Shown here: positions 17,062 to 25,314 of the stretch, piece after piece
Position numbering within the stretch: position 1 is the stretch's first letter
Layout: each line of letters begins with the position of its first letter
Assembly: GCA_902768065.1 (NCBI GenBank)
Contig: CACXJP010000007.1
Location: 1 to 31,980 of the forward strand
Direction: 5' to 3'
DNA length: 31,980 bases
Origin: an uncultured Erysipelotrichaceae bacterium
GTDB lineage: Bacteria; Bacillota_I; Bacilli_A; RF39; UBA660
Made by a program: the position numbers and the translations under genes
Notes under the pieces: generated by a model
Seen by the model: the letters and a program-made list of their open reading frames with translations, nothing else
Database searches by the model: none
Told to the model about the DNA's origin: nothing

Positions 17062-17640
17062 TTATTGTAAATAATCAGTTATTTCATCAATTCCCTCAAC
17101 ATAATCAACAACTTCACCATCACTAAATTTAATTAATGTTGGTCCTGATATAGCAATTTCACTAGCATTTGAAGGATTATGATTAGATTCATCTTTTGCA
17201 TATTTCTTGTTTAGCCCATCACCCATATTAACACTATAAATATCCAAATGTTCTTCCTTAGATTTATAATCACTTACTACGCTAGTTAATGAAGAATTAA
17301 TACTATCATCTGTCTTATCATAATATACTACATAATATTCACCATCACTAATAGAAAAACTTCTTCCAACCATAATATCACTATAAGATATTTCACTAGT
17401 TGTTGACTCTGTATCATCTTTCTTTGAATCATTATTTCCATTCTTAGATGTAATATATAATGTTAACAAATAGAATGCACATATAAATATTATAACAATA
17501 GATATAACTGTAATATAGTGCCAAACGTTTGAATCAAATCCCGAATCAATCTGTTCTATTTTCCTCTTTTCATTTTGTATTTTATTCTTTGCTGTTGTCC
17601 CCTTATTCTTTTTAACATTATTTTTCTTTTTTGTTGCCAT
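17062..17640 (-). CDS. Membrane-anchored thioredoxin-fold protein lacking the CxxC site
   Basis: 192 residues: a very basic N-terminus (1-30), one membrane helix (about 41-64), a low-complexity acidic/Ser linker, and a thioredoxin-like domain (about 95-192). The strand EYYVVYYDKTDDSIN sits where thioredoxins have the WCxxC active site, but contains no cysteine. Later, GPTLIKFSDGEVVDYVEG matches the cis-proline strand and hairpin of the fold, and the end resembles the C-terminal helix. It is therefore likely a redox-inactive scaffold or binding domain on the outer face. ATG 17640 follows GGGTGA. It is the first gene before the CtpA-like protease. A TG-extended TATAAT at 17665-17660 may be the promoter. 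Confidence 0.72.
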   Translation of the reverse strand: MATKKKNNVKKNKGTTAKNKIQNEKRKIEQIDSGFDSNVWHYITVISIVIIFICAFYLLTLYITSKNGNNDSKKDDTESTTSEISYSDIMVGRSFSISDGEYYVVYYDKTDDSINSSLTSVVSDYKSKEEHLDIYSVNMGDGLNKKYAKDESNHNPSNASEIAISGPTLIKFSDGEVVDYVEGIDEITDYLQ

Positions 17641-17689
17641 AATTATTCACCCAAAAAATATTATAGCATATTATCATTATTAAAGTCTA

Positions 17690-18676
17690 TTATTTAACTG
17701 ATTGTACTCCAACAATAGACTGAGCAATTTCAACAAGTTCATCCTTTCCCATAACCTCACTTACAAGATAATACTCCATATTCCCACTTACCCAACTTAA
17801 AGAATTATCACTCATTACTCCAATTGTATCCATTAACTGAAATGGCTCACCTGAAGTTGGAATAATAGTAAGGTCATTAAAGACATCTAATGTTTCTTCA
17901 ACAAGTAAAAAACTCTTCTCCCCATCATATGTCATAATTACTCGCTGACCATTATCTTTATTTATTTTCTTTTCTTCTACTAATTTTGTTCCACTTGGTA
18001 AGAATAGTGGATAAATAATATCATCTATACTCATTGTATCTTTAGTTTTTTTAGTTTTATAATCATTATCAAAATCAAAATAATTCTTACTAAATCTAGG
18101 AGAAGAACTAATTTTATTAATAGTTAATTTCATACAGACATCATTATCTCTATCATACACATCAACTTGATTCAATTTATATTTCTTATCAAAAATAATC
18201 TTCTGTCCATATAATTTACTATTATTAGAATATTTAACTTTAGTATTATAAATATACTTATTATTTCTAAATTCAAACTTTTTACTAGAATCATTCTCAA
18301 TATCAGAAATAACAGTATTATACAAATATAGCTGAGAATTATTATATGGCCAATCACTACTAAACTTGAAACTCTTATTCATAGAAGGCGTTAATAAAAA
18401 GACACCTTCTTTGTTTTTCAAAATAATTTGTTTAAAATCATTTGATTTGTTAATTAAAACAACTTTATAGTAATCATTCTTCTTACTATAAGAAGATTCA
18501 ACCTTATAATTATAGACATCATCATTATTAATAATTTCCAAATCAGCATCCAATTTATATCCACTACTCTTTTTGTAATTATTAATAATTCTGTTTGTTA
18601 CATTAGACTGACTATTTTTTCCACAACCTGTTAAAAATACACATATTAAAATTAAAAATATAAATATCTTTTTCAT
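17690..18676 (-). CDS. GerS/YdcC-type LolA-fold lipoprotein
   Basis: 328 residues with a lipoprotein signal peptide and lipobox LTGC (Cys near 18). The body has the LolA-like beta fold and, near 90-120, the stretch LTPSMNKSFKFSSDWPYN, which matches the signature of Gram-positive GerS/YdcC lipoproteins. In Clostridioides difficile GerS is needed for cortex modification and germination, and in Bacillus YdcC is under the mother-cell sigma factor SigE. I place the start at ATG 18676, just after GGAGA; the longer frame to 18727 would run through the promoter. A SigE-like promoter pair lies at 18697-18724. The gene is not in an operon with cdaR, whose terminator lies between them. I am confident of the family, less of the role in this organism. 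Confidence 0.82.
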   Translation of the reverse strand: MKKIFIFLILICVFLTGCGKNSQSNVTNRIINNYKKSSGYKLDADLEIINNDDVYNYKVESSYSKKNDYYKVVLINKSNDFKQIILKNKEGVFLLTPSMNKSFKFSSDWPYNNSQLYLYNTVISDIENDSSKKFEFRNNKYIYNTKVKYSNNSKLYGQKIIFDKKYKLNQVDVYDRDNDVCMKLTINKISSSPRFSKNYFDFDNDYKTKKTKDTMSIDDIIYPLFLPSGTKLVEEKKINKDNGQRVIMTYDGEKSFLLVEETLDVFNDLTIIPTSGEPFQLMDTIGVMSDNSLSWVSGNMEYYLVSEVMGKDELVEIAQSIVGVQSVK

Positions 18677-18696
18677 AATAATCTCCAATCTACTAC

Positions 18697-18724
18697 ATAT
18701 TATGAAAAAAATGAAATAATATTC
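18697..18724 (-). promoter_or_regulatory. Possible sporulation sigma-E-like promoter of the GerS-like gene
   Basis: On the minus strand GAATATT (18724-18718), 13-nt spacer, CATAATAT (18704-18697). This resembles the Bacillus SigE pattern (an ATATT-type -35, 13-15 nt, CATAnnnT). There is no good SigA pair in the same gap. The start codon lies about 20 nt downstream. In an AT-rich genome a chance match is possible. Confidence 0.42.
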
Positions 18725-18752
18725 CAAAAAAAGCCAACATATTGTTGGCTTT
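18723..18752 (-). terminator. Terminator of the cdaA-cdaR operon
   Basis: Nine-base GC-containing arms AAAGCCAAC (18730-18738) and GTTGGCTTT (18744-18752) with a short loop, followed on the minus strand by a T run over 18732-18726. It lies 5 nt past the cdaR stop. Confidence 0.88.
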
Positions 18753-18757
18753 ATAAA

Positions 18758-20113
18758 CTACTTTTTAGTAATAACTACCTTAACCTTCTTAGTCTTAGAT
18801 GCATAAGATAATTTCAAATCTGTACCGGTAACATTAACTTCAACTTCATGTGTACCTTCACCATAATTCTTAAGATCAACATAAGCAGTAATATCACTTT
18901 CTTTAATATTGTTTAGAGATTCTTCACTTCCCTTAACAACTACAGTAACTTGTCTATCACTATCACTTGCTGCTTGAACTTTATAAGCACTATCAAGATT
19001 CTTTGTAGTTATTGAGATATTCTCAAATTCTTTACTAGACGAATTATCTACTACAACCTTAACATTTACATTCTTAGAACTTAAATCTGTAATACCTTTA
19101 GGTCTCTTTAATGTAACATTATAATCTTTATCTTTTTCTAATCCCTTAACATCAATTTCAACATCTAATTGTTGTAATGCATCAACTGCAGCTTGTTCTC
19201 CATATACTGTAATTGTTGAAATACTTGGTGTAATAGATTTAATAGACTTACCAAATGCTAAGTTACCTTTTGGAACAACTCTAATTGGAACCTCTTTGCT
19301 TGGAGAAGTAATTGTTACAGTTGCAGTAACTGTTTTTGGAACAATTTCTACATCAACAATATTACCATCATTATCATAAGCAACTAGTGGTATATCCTTA
19401 ACAGTAATATCTCCAGCTTTTGGATTTGGAATATTATTAACATCAAGTAATGCTTTTACAGAAGCAACCTTATCAAGTTTATATTGAGCACCCTTGATAA
19501 TAACATCACTTCTATCAATCTCAACATTACTAATATATAATTTAGAATCTAATTTATCCTGATGAAGAATATCATAAGTTAATGTTCTATTTTCACTTAC
19601 TTTTTCATAAATAGTAACATTTACTTGAGTAGGATCAAGTTTATAATCAAGCGACTTAAGTCTTTGAGTATATTTTAATGAAACTTTATGTGTTCCTGGC
19701 TTTAATCCAGTCAAATCAACTGTAACACCTTTTGATGGTGACTGTTTTGCCAAGAAAATATGTCTTCTTTGTCCTATAAGGGTTATATCAACAGTTTTTG
19801 GAAGACCATCAACAACATATAATTCCTCATTAAATACAGCCGTAACTGGTTGATCATACAATATTTCAGCATATTGATCAATCATAACATTTGATTCATT
19901 ATCTATATAGATAAATACTATAAATGCAAGTAATAAACTTGTAATTAGTAAAGTAGATTTCCTTCCTGATAGTCTATCTATTCCTTTTGCCCACTTCTTA
20001 CTCAATTCCATAACTTTAAGAATTATTCTTGTAATTGGAGTAATTAGAATTTTATCGAAAAACAAACCTATTCTACGAAATAAATTTCCAAAAATCTTAC
20101 CTATCTTCTTCAT
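18758..20113 (-). CDS. cdaR: YbbR-domain regulator of CdaA
   Basis: 451 residues. A basic amphipathic N-terminus (1-50) is followed by one membrane helix (about 54-70) and four YbbR-type beta repeats (about 75-160, 165-265, 270-355, 360-450), each marked by strands such as VPIRVVPKGNL and TVTVYGE-like elements. CdaR is the extracytoplasmic regulator of the diadenylate cyclase CdaA. The start codon lies inside the end of cdaA (17-nt overlap), showing a coupled operon. glmM, the usual third gene, does not follow; the message ends in a terminator instead. Confidence 0.93.
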   Translation of the reverse strand: MKKIGKIFGNLFRRIGLFFDKILITPITRIILKVMELSKKWAKGIDRLSGRKSTLLITSLLLAFIVFIYIDNESNVMIDQYAEILYDQPVTAVFNEELYVVDGLPKTVDITLIGQRRHIFLAKQSPSKGVTVDLTGLKPGTHKVSLKYTQRLKSLDYKLDPTQVNVTIYEKVSENRTLTYDILHQDKLDSKLYISNVEIDRSDVIIKGAQYKLDKVASVKALLDVNNIPNPKAGDITVKDIPLVAYDNDGNIVDVEIVPKTVTATVTITSPSKEVPIRVVPKGNLAFGKSIKSITPSISTITVYGEQAAVDALQQLDVEIDVKGLEKDKDYNVTLKRPKGITDLSSKNVNVKVVVDNSSSKEFENISITTKNLDSAYKVQAASDSDRQVTVVVKGSEESLNNIKESDITAYVDLKNYGEGTHEVEVNVTGTDLKLSYASKTKKVKVVITKK

Positions 20114-20933
20114 ATATCTCTTCCTCGTTTAATTCTTCATCTTCATCAAATTCAATTTCTTGTTTAGGTTTTAATTCATCAATTAACAACATTTTAACAT
20201 CATCAAGAGTAAGATTATATAGCATATCACCCTTAAGAGCAATTGAAACTCTTCCTGTTTCCTCTGATACTACAATACATATTGCATCAGTTTCTTCAGC
20301 AAGTCCTAATGCTGCTCTATGTCTAGTACCTAATCTTCTATTTATTTTTGGACTATTACTTGTTGGAAAAACAGCACCAGCACAAGTAATTCTATCTCCT
20401 TGAATAATAACACCACCATCGTGTAACGGATTACCTTCATAGAATATTGCTATTAATAAATCACTTGATAAATCAGCATATAATTTCTTTGCTCTATCAA
20501 TATAATTACCTAAACTAACATCTCTTTCAATTACAATTAATGCTCCAATTCTTTCTTTTTTCAAATATTCAATTGCATTAATCATTTCATATACTAAATG
20601 TTCTCTTTCATCTACAGTTAAAGTCTTATGTCTACCAAGCAATTGATTTCTTCCCAATTGTTCAAGAATCGTTCTAATCTCTGGCTGAAAAATAACTATA
20701 ACAGCAACAGGTCCCCATTGAATAATATAATCAAGTAAATATCCAACAGTTATAAACCCAAACAATTCACTTATAATTTTTAAAATTATTATTATCAATA
20801 AACCTTTAAATATCAAAGAAAGTTTAACATTATTTTTAATATTCTTCAAAATATAATAAAATATTAACCAAACTAAAGAAATATCAACTATTTTTCTTAG
20901 TATAGTTAAAACATCTGAAAGTGATATAAACAT
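20097..20933 (-). CDS. cdaA: Diadenylate cyclase, membrane type
   Basis: Makes c-di-AMP from two ATP; the messenger controls potassium and osmolyte transport and wall homeostasis. 278 residues: three N-terminal membrane helices (about 10-28, 38-56, 62-82) and a DAC domain (about 95-250). Motifs visible: GPVAVIVIFQPEIR before the domain, GALIVIER, NPLHDGGVII and GTRHRAALG. The RHR motif is intact, but the usual DGA is DGG here. The C-terminus is a strongly acidic tail of about 20 residues. ATG 20933 follows GGAGATGA by 8 nt. First gene of the cdaA-cdaR pair, with a promoter at 20995-21023. Confidence 0.96.
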   Translation of the reverse strand: MFISLSDVLTILRKIVDISLVWLIFYYILKNIKNNVKLSLIFKGLLIIIILKIISELFGFITVGYLLDYIIQWGPVAVIVIFQPEIRTILEQLGRNQLLGRHKTLTVDEREHLVYEMINAIEYLKKERIGALIVIERDVSLGNYIDRAKKLYADLSSDLLIAIFYEGNPLHDGGVIIQGDRITCAGAVFPTSNSPKINRRLGTRHRAALGLAEETDAICIVVSEETGRVSIALKGDMLYNLTLDDVKMLLIDELKPKQEIEFDEDEELNEEEIYEEDR

Positions 20934-20994
20934 CTCGTCATCTCCTTATAAATATGAATAGATATAATAAATATCCAACCTCATACCTATATTA

Positions 20995-21023
20995 ATAATA
21001 TCATTTTATAGCAATTTTATCAA
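20995..21023 (-). promoter_or_regulatory. Promoter of cdaA-cdaR
   Basis: TTGATA (21023-21018), 17-nt spacer, TATTAT (21000-20995), with TG one base before the -10. It lies between the RNase R terminator and the cdaA ribosome site. Confidence 0.6.
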
Positions 21024-21035
21024 CTCAAATTCCCC

Positions 21036-21070
21036 ATAAAAATAAAAAAGAAGAAATCTATTTTCTTCTT
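21036..21070 (-). terminator. Terminator of the RNase R gene
   Basis: Arms AAGAAGAAA (21048-21056) and TTTCTTCTT (21062-21070) with a 5-nt loop holding part of the stop codon (21060-21058); on the minus strand a T-rich run follows. Confidence 0.75.
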
Positions 21071-23313
21071 CTTTTTGATTTATTATTCATTTCACTTTTT
21101 GCTTTTATTTTAACAGCTCTATTAATTTCACCAGAATTAACAATATCTGTTTCATTTATCTTTTCAACAACAGTAAAATCTATTCTTCTTGTTTCCTTTG
21201 AAGCACTTTTTAATTTAATTCTAAGTCTATCACCAACATAGTAATTATCCTCATTATCAAGTGATACAAGAGAATAACTTTCTGGACTATGAACATAGTT
21301 ACCTGGTAAATCCTTAACTCTAATAGTCCCCTCAATAAGATTATCTAATTCCACTGTTAAACAGTCTTTTGAAACACAAACTACAGTAGCATCGAATTCT
21401 TCACCAATATGATCTTCTAAATAACCAGCGCACAACATTCTAAATACATCTCTTTCAGTCTCATCAGAAACCCTTTCCATATGTGTAGTTCTCTCTGCTA
21501 TATCAGGAAGTTTCTTAATCCACTTATTTTTATTTTCATTAGATTTTTTTCTATTAAACACACAATCCCAAAGTATTCTATGTACAGTCAAATCAGAATA
21601 TCTTCTAACTGGAGAAGTAAAATGACAATAATTATCTTTTGCCAATCCAAAATGCCCAATATTCTCCGGACTATACATTGCCCTAGACATACATTTAATA
21701 GCTTCCGTAGATAATAAATTAGATAATATATCGCTATTGCTAATATGTTTTACAAATTTTTGGTATGCCTTCCTACTCGTAGCAATCTCACGAGCAGAAC
21801 AAGCAGAAAAAGGTAAGTTAATAGCATCCAAAAATTTCAATAATTCAACCACTTTTTCTTCATTAGGTTTTCCATGAATTCTATGAACACAAGGTAGTCC
21901 TCTTCTTGATAATTCTTTATCCACAATTTCATTAGCAATTAACATAAACTCTTCTATCATATTTTCTGCAACATCACGAGTACGAACAACACAATCAATA
22001 ATCTTACCATCTTCATCATATAAAAATTTTACCTCAGGTCTATCAAACTCAATAGCACCTCTTTCTAATCTATTCTCTCTAAGCTGAAACGCCAATTCAT
22101 CCATAAGATTTAAAGTAGGAACAAACTCTTTATACTCAGGATCTATTTTCCCCTCATTTAAAATACTATTTACCTTGGAATATGCCATCTTTAATCGAGA
22201 CTTAATAATAGTAGGAGTTATTCTATAATTAATTAATTTCCCCTCAGGACTTATTTCCGCAATGCAAGAAATAGCCATTCTCTCAACTCCAGGATTTAAA
22301 GAACCAATACCGTTTGATATTTTATGAGGAGTCATAGGAAGAACAAAATTTCCTAAATAATCACTATTTCCTTTTCTAAATGCTTCTTTATCCAAAGGAG
22401 AATCTTCAGGAATAATACTAGCCACGTCAGTAATATGTACTCCTAGCACAAAATTACCACTTTCATTGATAGTGCAACTAACAGCATCATCCATATCCTT
22501 AGTATCTTCATCATCGATTGTGAATAATTCCCAGTCAATAAGATTTTCTCTACCAATTTTATCTATATCTCTTACAACATCTGGAATATCATCTAACTGT
22601 TGCAATGCCTCATCACTAAAATCATTATCTCTTCCATGTTTAAATGCTTCCCACAATATTTCCTGACTAGGATCATCTTTATGATTAAATCTATTAACTA
22701 TTTTTCCAATGTAATAATTATTACTAACAGGTTTATCCAAAGAAACAGCAACTCTCTCACCATCAACAGCAGACTCTTGTAATGCAATTATAAGATTCTG
22801 TTTTCTTTTATCAATAGGCTTTACAAAGTAACTGCCCCCAACAGAATAAACCTCTCCTGGAATATAATCTAATTTTCTATCAATAACCTTTTCAATCCTT
22901 GGCGGAATTTTCTTACCTCCAGTATCAACAAGAACAAAATCACCATCAATGGCTCCATTTGTTTTATCTCTACCAATATCTACACGTTCCTCATTAACAA
23001 CAACATTTCCTTCACCATTTACATAAGTAGTTGTAATTAAAACTTTGCCTGATCCAAATTTATCCGCATAGAATCTACCTTTTCTAAAAGATGTCTTTAT
23101 CATATAAATATAATTATCAGATGGTGTTTTAAATATTTCATACTTTTTAACACCATCATCTAAAATATCAATTATCTCTTTTTTTTCTTCATCAGTTAAA
23201 ATAACTCTCTCACCTTTATCTCTAGAAATCATATCTTCAATCTTTGAAAATAATCTTTCCAAAGAAATAGCTTTCTTTTCTTTTCTTAAAACATAATCTA
23301 CATAAGACTTCAT
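21058..23313 (-). CDS. rnr: Ribonuclease R
   Basis: Processive 3'-5' exoribonuclease of the RNB family, cytoplasmic, for structured RNA decay and quality control. 751 residues. An N-terminal winged-helix segment and cold-shock OB domains (about 1-235) precede the RNB domain (about 250-575), in which TIDDEDTKDMDDAV carries the four catalytic metal-binding Asp. HFTSPVRRYSDLTVHR marks the RNA-binding end of the domain. An S1 domain (about 620-700) and a basic KSKRRRK tail follow. I place the start at ATG 23313, 9 nt after GGGGG (23327-23323); the in-frame ATG at 23331 lies upstream of that ribosome site. In many Firmicutes rnr is linked to secG or smpB; neither is seen here. Confidence 0.96.
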   Translation of the reverse strand: MKSYVDYVLRKEKKAISLERLFSKIEDMISRDKGERVILTDEEKKEIIDILDDGVKKYEIFKTPSDNYIYMIKTSFRKGRFYADKFGSGKVLITTTYVNGEGNVVVNEERVDIGRDKTNGAIDGDFVLVDTGGKKIPPRIEKVIDRKLDYIPGEVYSVGGSYFVKPIDKRKQNLIIALQESAVDGERVAVSLDKPVSNNYYIGKIVNRFNHKDDPSQEILWEAFKHGRDNDFSDEALQQLDDIPDVVRDIDKIGRENLIDWELFTIDDEDTKDMDDAVSCTINESGNFVLGVHITDVASIIPEDSPLDKEAFRKGNSDYLGNFVLPMTPHKISNGIGSLNPGVERMAISCIAEISPEGKLINYRITPTIIKSRLKMAYSKVNSILNEGKIDPEYKEFVPTLNLMDELAFQLRENRLERGAIEFDRPEVKFLYDEDGKIIDCVVRTRDVAENMIEEFMLIANEIVDKELSRRGLPCVHRIHGKPNEEKVVELLKFLDAINLPFSACSAREIATSRKAYQKFVKHISNSDILSNLLSTEAIKCMSRAMYSPENIGHFGLAKDNYCHFTSPVRRYSDLTVHRILWDCVFNRKKSNENKNKWIKKLPDIAERTTHMERVSDETERDVFRMLCAGYLEDHIGEEFDATVVCVSKDCLTVELDNLIEGTIRVKDLPGNYVHSPESYSLVSLDNEDNYYVGDRLRIKLKSASKETRRIDFTVVEKINETDIVNSGEINRAVKIKAKSEMNNKSKRRRK

Positions 23314-23351
23314 ATATAATATCCCCCGCATAATTAACTTAACACAAATGC

Positions 23352-23383
23352 AATCAAAAAAAAAGACTTTTTTTAGTCTTTTT
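23352..23383 (-). terminator. Terminator of the DUF378 gene
   Basis: Arms AAAAAGACT (23360-23368) and AGTCTTTTT (23375-23383), followed on the minus strand by a T run. The DUF378 stop codon (23375-23373) touches the stem. Confidence 0.82.
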
Positions 23384-23579
23384 CATACTCAATATGTCCT
23401 AATAATATACCAACGTTAACTAAGCCACATATTCCAACAAGTGAATATACTATTTTTGACATAATTGATTGATTACCAAATATTGCAGCAACTAAATTTA
23501 TATCTAACAAACCAATTAATCCCCAGTTTACAGCTCCAATAATTGTTATAACTAATAATACTTTTTGTATAGTTTCCAT
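23373..23579 (-). CDS. DUF378 small membrane protein
   Basis: 68 residues with two membrane helices (about 5-25 and 38-58). The stretch GAVNWGLIGLLDINLVAAIFG is characteristic of DUF378 proteins, short two-helix membrane proteins found widely in bacteria with no proven function. ATG 23579 follows GGGAGGT by about 7 nt; the longer frame to 23609 includes that site. It lies between rnr and the NlpC/P60 gene on the same strand but has terminators on both sides, so it is probably its own unit. Confidence 0.9.
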   Translation of the reverse strand: METIQKVLLVITIIGAVNWGLIGLLDINLVAAIFGNQSIMSKIVYSLVGICGLVNVGILLGHIEYEKD

Positions 23580-23621
23580 TATATAACCTCCCATATATAT
23601 ATTTCCCACTATACAAAAAAA

Positions 23622-23651
23622 TATACAAAAAAAAGAGCAATTACTTGCTCT
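23622..23651 (-). terminator. Terminator of the NlpC/P60 gene
   Basis: Arms AGAGCAA (23634-23640) and TTGCTCT (23645-23651) with a 4-nt loop, followed on the minus strand by a T run. The stop codon (23652-23650) lies in the 5' arm of the transcript. Confidence 0.85.
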
Positions 23652-24663
23652 ATTGAATTCTTCTAACTGAAACTATTTGTGATCCAGAACCTCTTAACCA
23701 TCCTTCTATATTACTGACAATTACACCAGTTCCAGGATTAGCAGCATGTATCATTGTACCATTACCTACATATAGTGAAGAATGAGTTACAGTACTACCA
23801 TATCCCCATAACACTATATCACCAGGTTGAGCATCTTGATAACTTACCCCAACACCATCATACAATTGAGTATATGAACTTCTACTTACTCCAACACCAA
23901 CTAAAGAGTAAACATATTGAACAAATCCACTACAGTCAAATCCATAAGGACTATTTCCTCCAGATACATATGGGCTTCCTACAAGTGAATAAGCAATTGA
24001 TGAAACATCATTACCATAAACACTTGGATCAACATTTACATATACTGGCGGAACATATACAGGTTCAGGTTCAGGTTCAACAACCTCTAATGTAAATTTC
24101 TGAGTAGTAAAGTTTCCAGATTTATCTACTGCATTAATAGTAATTTCATGAGTTCCTACAGTGCTTAAATCATCACTATAAGATATACTATAATTACCCT
24201 TTTCAGCAATTTCTTTATAATTTAAATTTCCATCTATCAAATCATTAACAGATTCAATATTATCAGTTAAATTAAATTCTTCACCCTGTGTAACAGTCAT
24301 AGTCTCATTTTTTAATGTTATTGTTGGTGCAATAGAGTCAACAACCGATACAACTATAGGTACCTCTCTAACTATATTATTCTTTTCAACTTCTAGAATA
24401 ACTTCTTGTTCTCCTAAAACATTAGTATCTACATCTTTTTTGATAGAAATTACTTTTCCATCTACTTCCTTAATCAGTTTTCCTAAGTCATAGTTAGCAG
24501 TTCCATATTCGATAGCAGTTGAGTCAGTAACTACAACCTTTATACTCTTATATGTACTATAACTATGAAATACATAACAACTTATCATCATTATTAATGA
24601 TAACATCGTCAACATTAATATTCTTTTTATCTTATTAATGGACGACCCATCAATTGATTTCAT
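23650..24663 (-). CDS. NlpC/P60 peptidoglycan hydrolase with an Ig-like domain
   Basis: 337 residues. An N-terminal signal anchor (helix about 14-33) is followed by beta-rich segments including a bacterial Ig-like domain of the DUF5011 type (about 108-195, starting APTITL and ending TLEVVEP). A Pro/Glu linker (EPEPEPVYVPP) leads to a C-terminal NlpC/P60 domain (about 215-337). Catalytic Cys is in YGFDCSGFVQYVY and His in VTHSSLYVG, with a further His in MIHAAN. Such enzymes cut D-Glu-to-diamino-acid bonds in wall peptides. ATG 24663 follows AGGAGGAT. A near-perfect SigA promoter precedes it and a terminator follows, so it is its own, probably strongly expressed unit. Confidence 0.92.
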   Translation of the reverse strand: MKSIDGSSINKIKRILMLTMLSLIMMISCYVFHSYSTYKSIKVVVTDSTAIEYGTANYDLGKLIKEVDGKVISIKKDVDTNVLGEQEVILEVEKNNIVREVPIVVSVVDSIAPTITLKNETMTVTQGEEFNLTDNIESVNDLIDGNLNYKEIAEKGNYSISYSDDLSTVGTHEITINAVDKSGNFTTQKFTLEVVEPEPEPVYVPPVYVNVDPSVYGNDVSSIAYSLVGSPYVSGGNSPYGFDCSGFVQYVYSLVGVGVSRSSYTQLYDGVGVSYQDAQPGDIVLWGYGSTVTHSSLYVGNGTMIHAANPGTGVIVSNIEGWLRGSGSQIVSVRRIQ

Positions 24664-24688
24664 ATTATTATCCTCCTGACAAGTTAAT

Positions 24689-24717
24689 ATTATAGCATAC
24701 TAATTTTGGTTTGTCAA
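24689..24717 (-). promoter_or_regulatory. Consensus SigA promoter of the NlpC/P60 gene
   Basis: TTGACA (24717-24712), exactly 17-nt spacer, TATAAT (24694-24689), with TG one base before the -10. Both hexamers are perfect consensus. The -35 starts 5 nt beyond the coat gene's stop. Confidence 0.85.
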
Positions 24718-24721
24718 AAAT

Positions 24722-25033
24722 CTACTCACTTAGTCCCTTATAATCAGAGTCTAATTTTTTGTATTTTTCATCTAATTTCGTTGTAGAAACAGGCTCTAAC
24801 TGATACCAACCATTTCTAAACATAATCGTATATAATTCTCTCTGTAACTCAGAAATTTCAATAAAAATATTCTTATAAATATTATACAACCACTCATTAC
24901 TGGCTTCAGTCATAGCTATAGAATAATTTTTTACCATTTCCTTTAAAGAAGTAAGTAAACATATACAATAATCTTTTTCATTTAGTTCAATCCCTTTAGG
25001 CACCTCAACAACAGGATTACCAATCTTATTCAT
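24722..25033 (-). CDS. CotF-like spore coat protein
   Basis: 103 residues. The core follows the CotF pattern: LNEKDYCICLLTSLKEMVKNY, then EASNEWLYNIYKNIF, then Q-R-E-L-Y-x-x-MFRNGWY, i.e. a ferritin-like helical bundle with the closing GWY motif. CotF proteins are coat components in Bacillus and are widespread in spore-formers. ATG 25033 follows GGAGGTGA by 5 nt; this ribosome site lies inside the end of the upstream gene, with which it overlaps by 8 nt. No terminator follows before the next promoter. The family call rests on motif order, not on a database search. Confidence 0.75.
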   Translation of the reverse strand: MNKIGNPVVEVPKGIELNEKDYCICLLTSLKEMVKNYSIAMTEASNEWLYNIYKNIFIEISELQRELYTIMFRNGWYQLEPVSTTKLDEKYKKLDSDYKGLSE

Positions 25034-25259
25034 CACTTTCACCTCCAGGATTACTAATAATATCTAATATATCATTTAGATTATTTTCAAATAAATCACT
25101 TGCTTTACCAAACAAATCAATTATTTCTTGATTATTAATATATTCAATATCATTACAAGTCTTTTTAAAAGCATTGTAATTCCATTGAAACATATCACTC
25201 AAATAATCTAAATCCTTTCCTGTAATAATATCTACAGGAACATTTTCATAATTTTCCAT
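25026..25259 (-). CDS. Small acidic CotF-partner protein
   Basis: 77 residues, acidic and all-helical by appearance. It shares the general plan of small coat-associated proteins paired with CotF: a conserved-looking KDLDYLSDMFQWNYNAFKK segment (15-33) and a helical second half with alternating hydrophobic residues (EIIDLFGKASDLFENNLNDIL). No signal peptide, no cysteine cluster (one Cys). ATG 25259 follows GGGAGGATT. The 8-nt overlap with the CotF-like gene and its ribosome site embedded in this gene show tight co-expression. I infer a coat or spore-related role from the partner alone. Confidence 0.7.
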   Translation of the reverse strand: MENYENVPVDIITGKDLDYLSDMFQWNYNAFKKTCNDIEYINNQEIIDLFGKASDLFENNLNDILDIISNPGGESDE

Positions 25260-25277
25260 AATTCAATCCTCCCATAA

Positions 25278-25308
25278 ATATTATGAGAAATATAAAAAAG
25301 AAATATAC
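25278..25308 (-). promoter_or_regulatory. Weak sigma-E-like element upstream of the coat gene pair
   Basis: GTATATT (25308-25302), 16-nt spacer, CATAATAT (25285-25278). The -10-like octamer is identical to that upstream of the GerS-like gene, but the spacer is longer than the usual 13-15. It lies in the 55-bp gap after the broken aldolase-like gene. Confidence 0.3.
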
Positions 25309-25314
25309 AAAGAA

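Noticed and set aside
18677..18727. Longer N-terminus for the GerS-like lipoprotein
   Set aside because: The extension would put 17 residues before a clean lipoprotein signal peptide and would run through the probable promoter.
23754..24095. Plus-strand open frame of 113 codons opposite the NlpC/P60 gene
   Set aside because: It is rich in His, Gln and Tyr, a typical antisense product of the NlpC domain; the minus-strand gene has catalytic residues, promoter and terminator.
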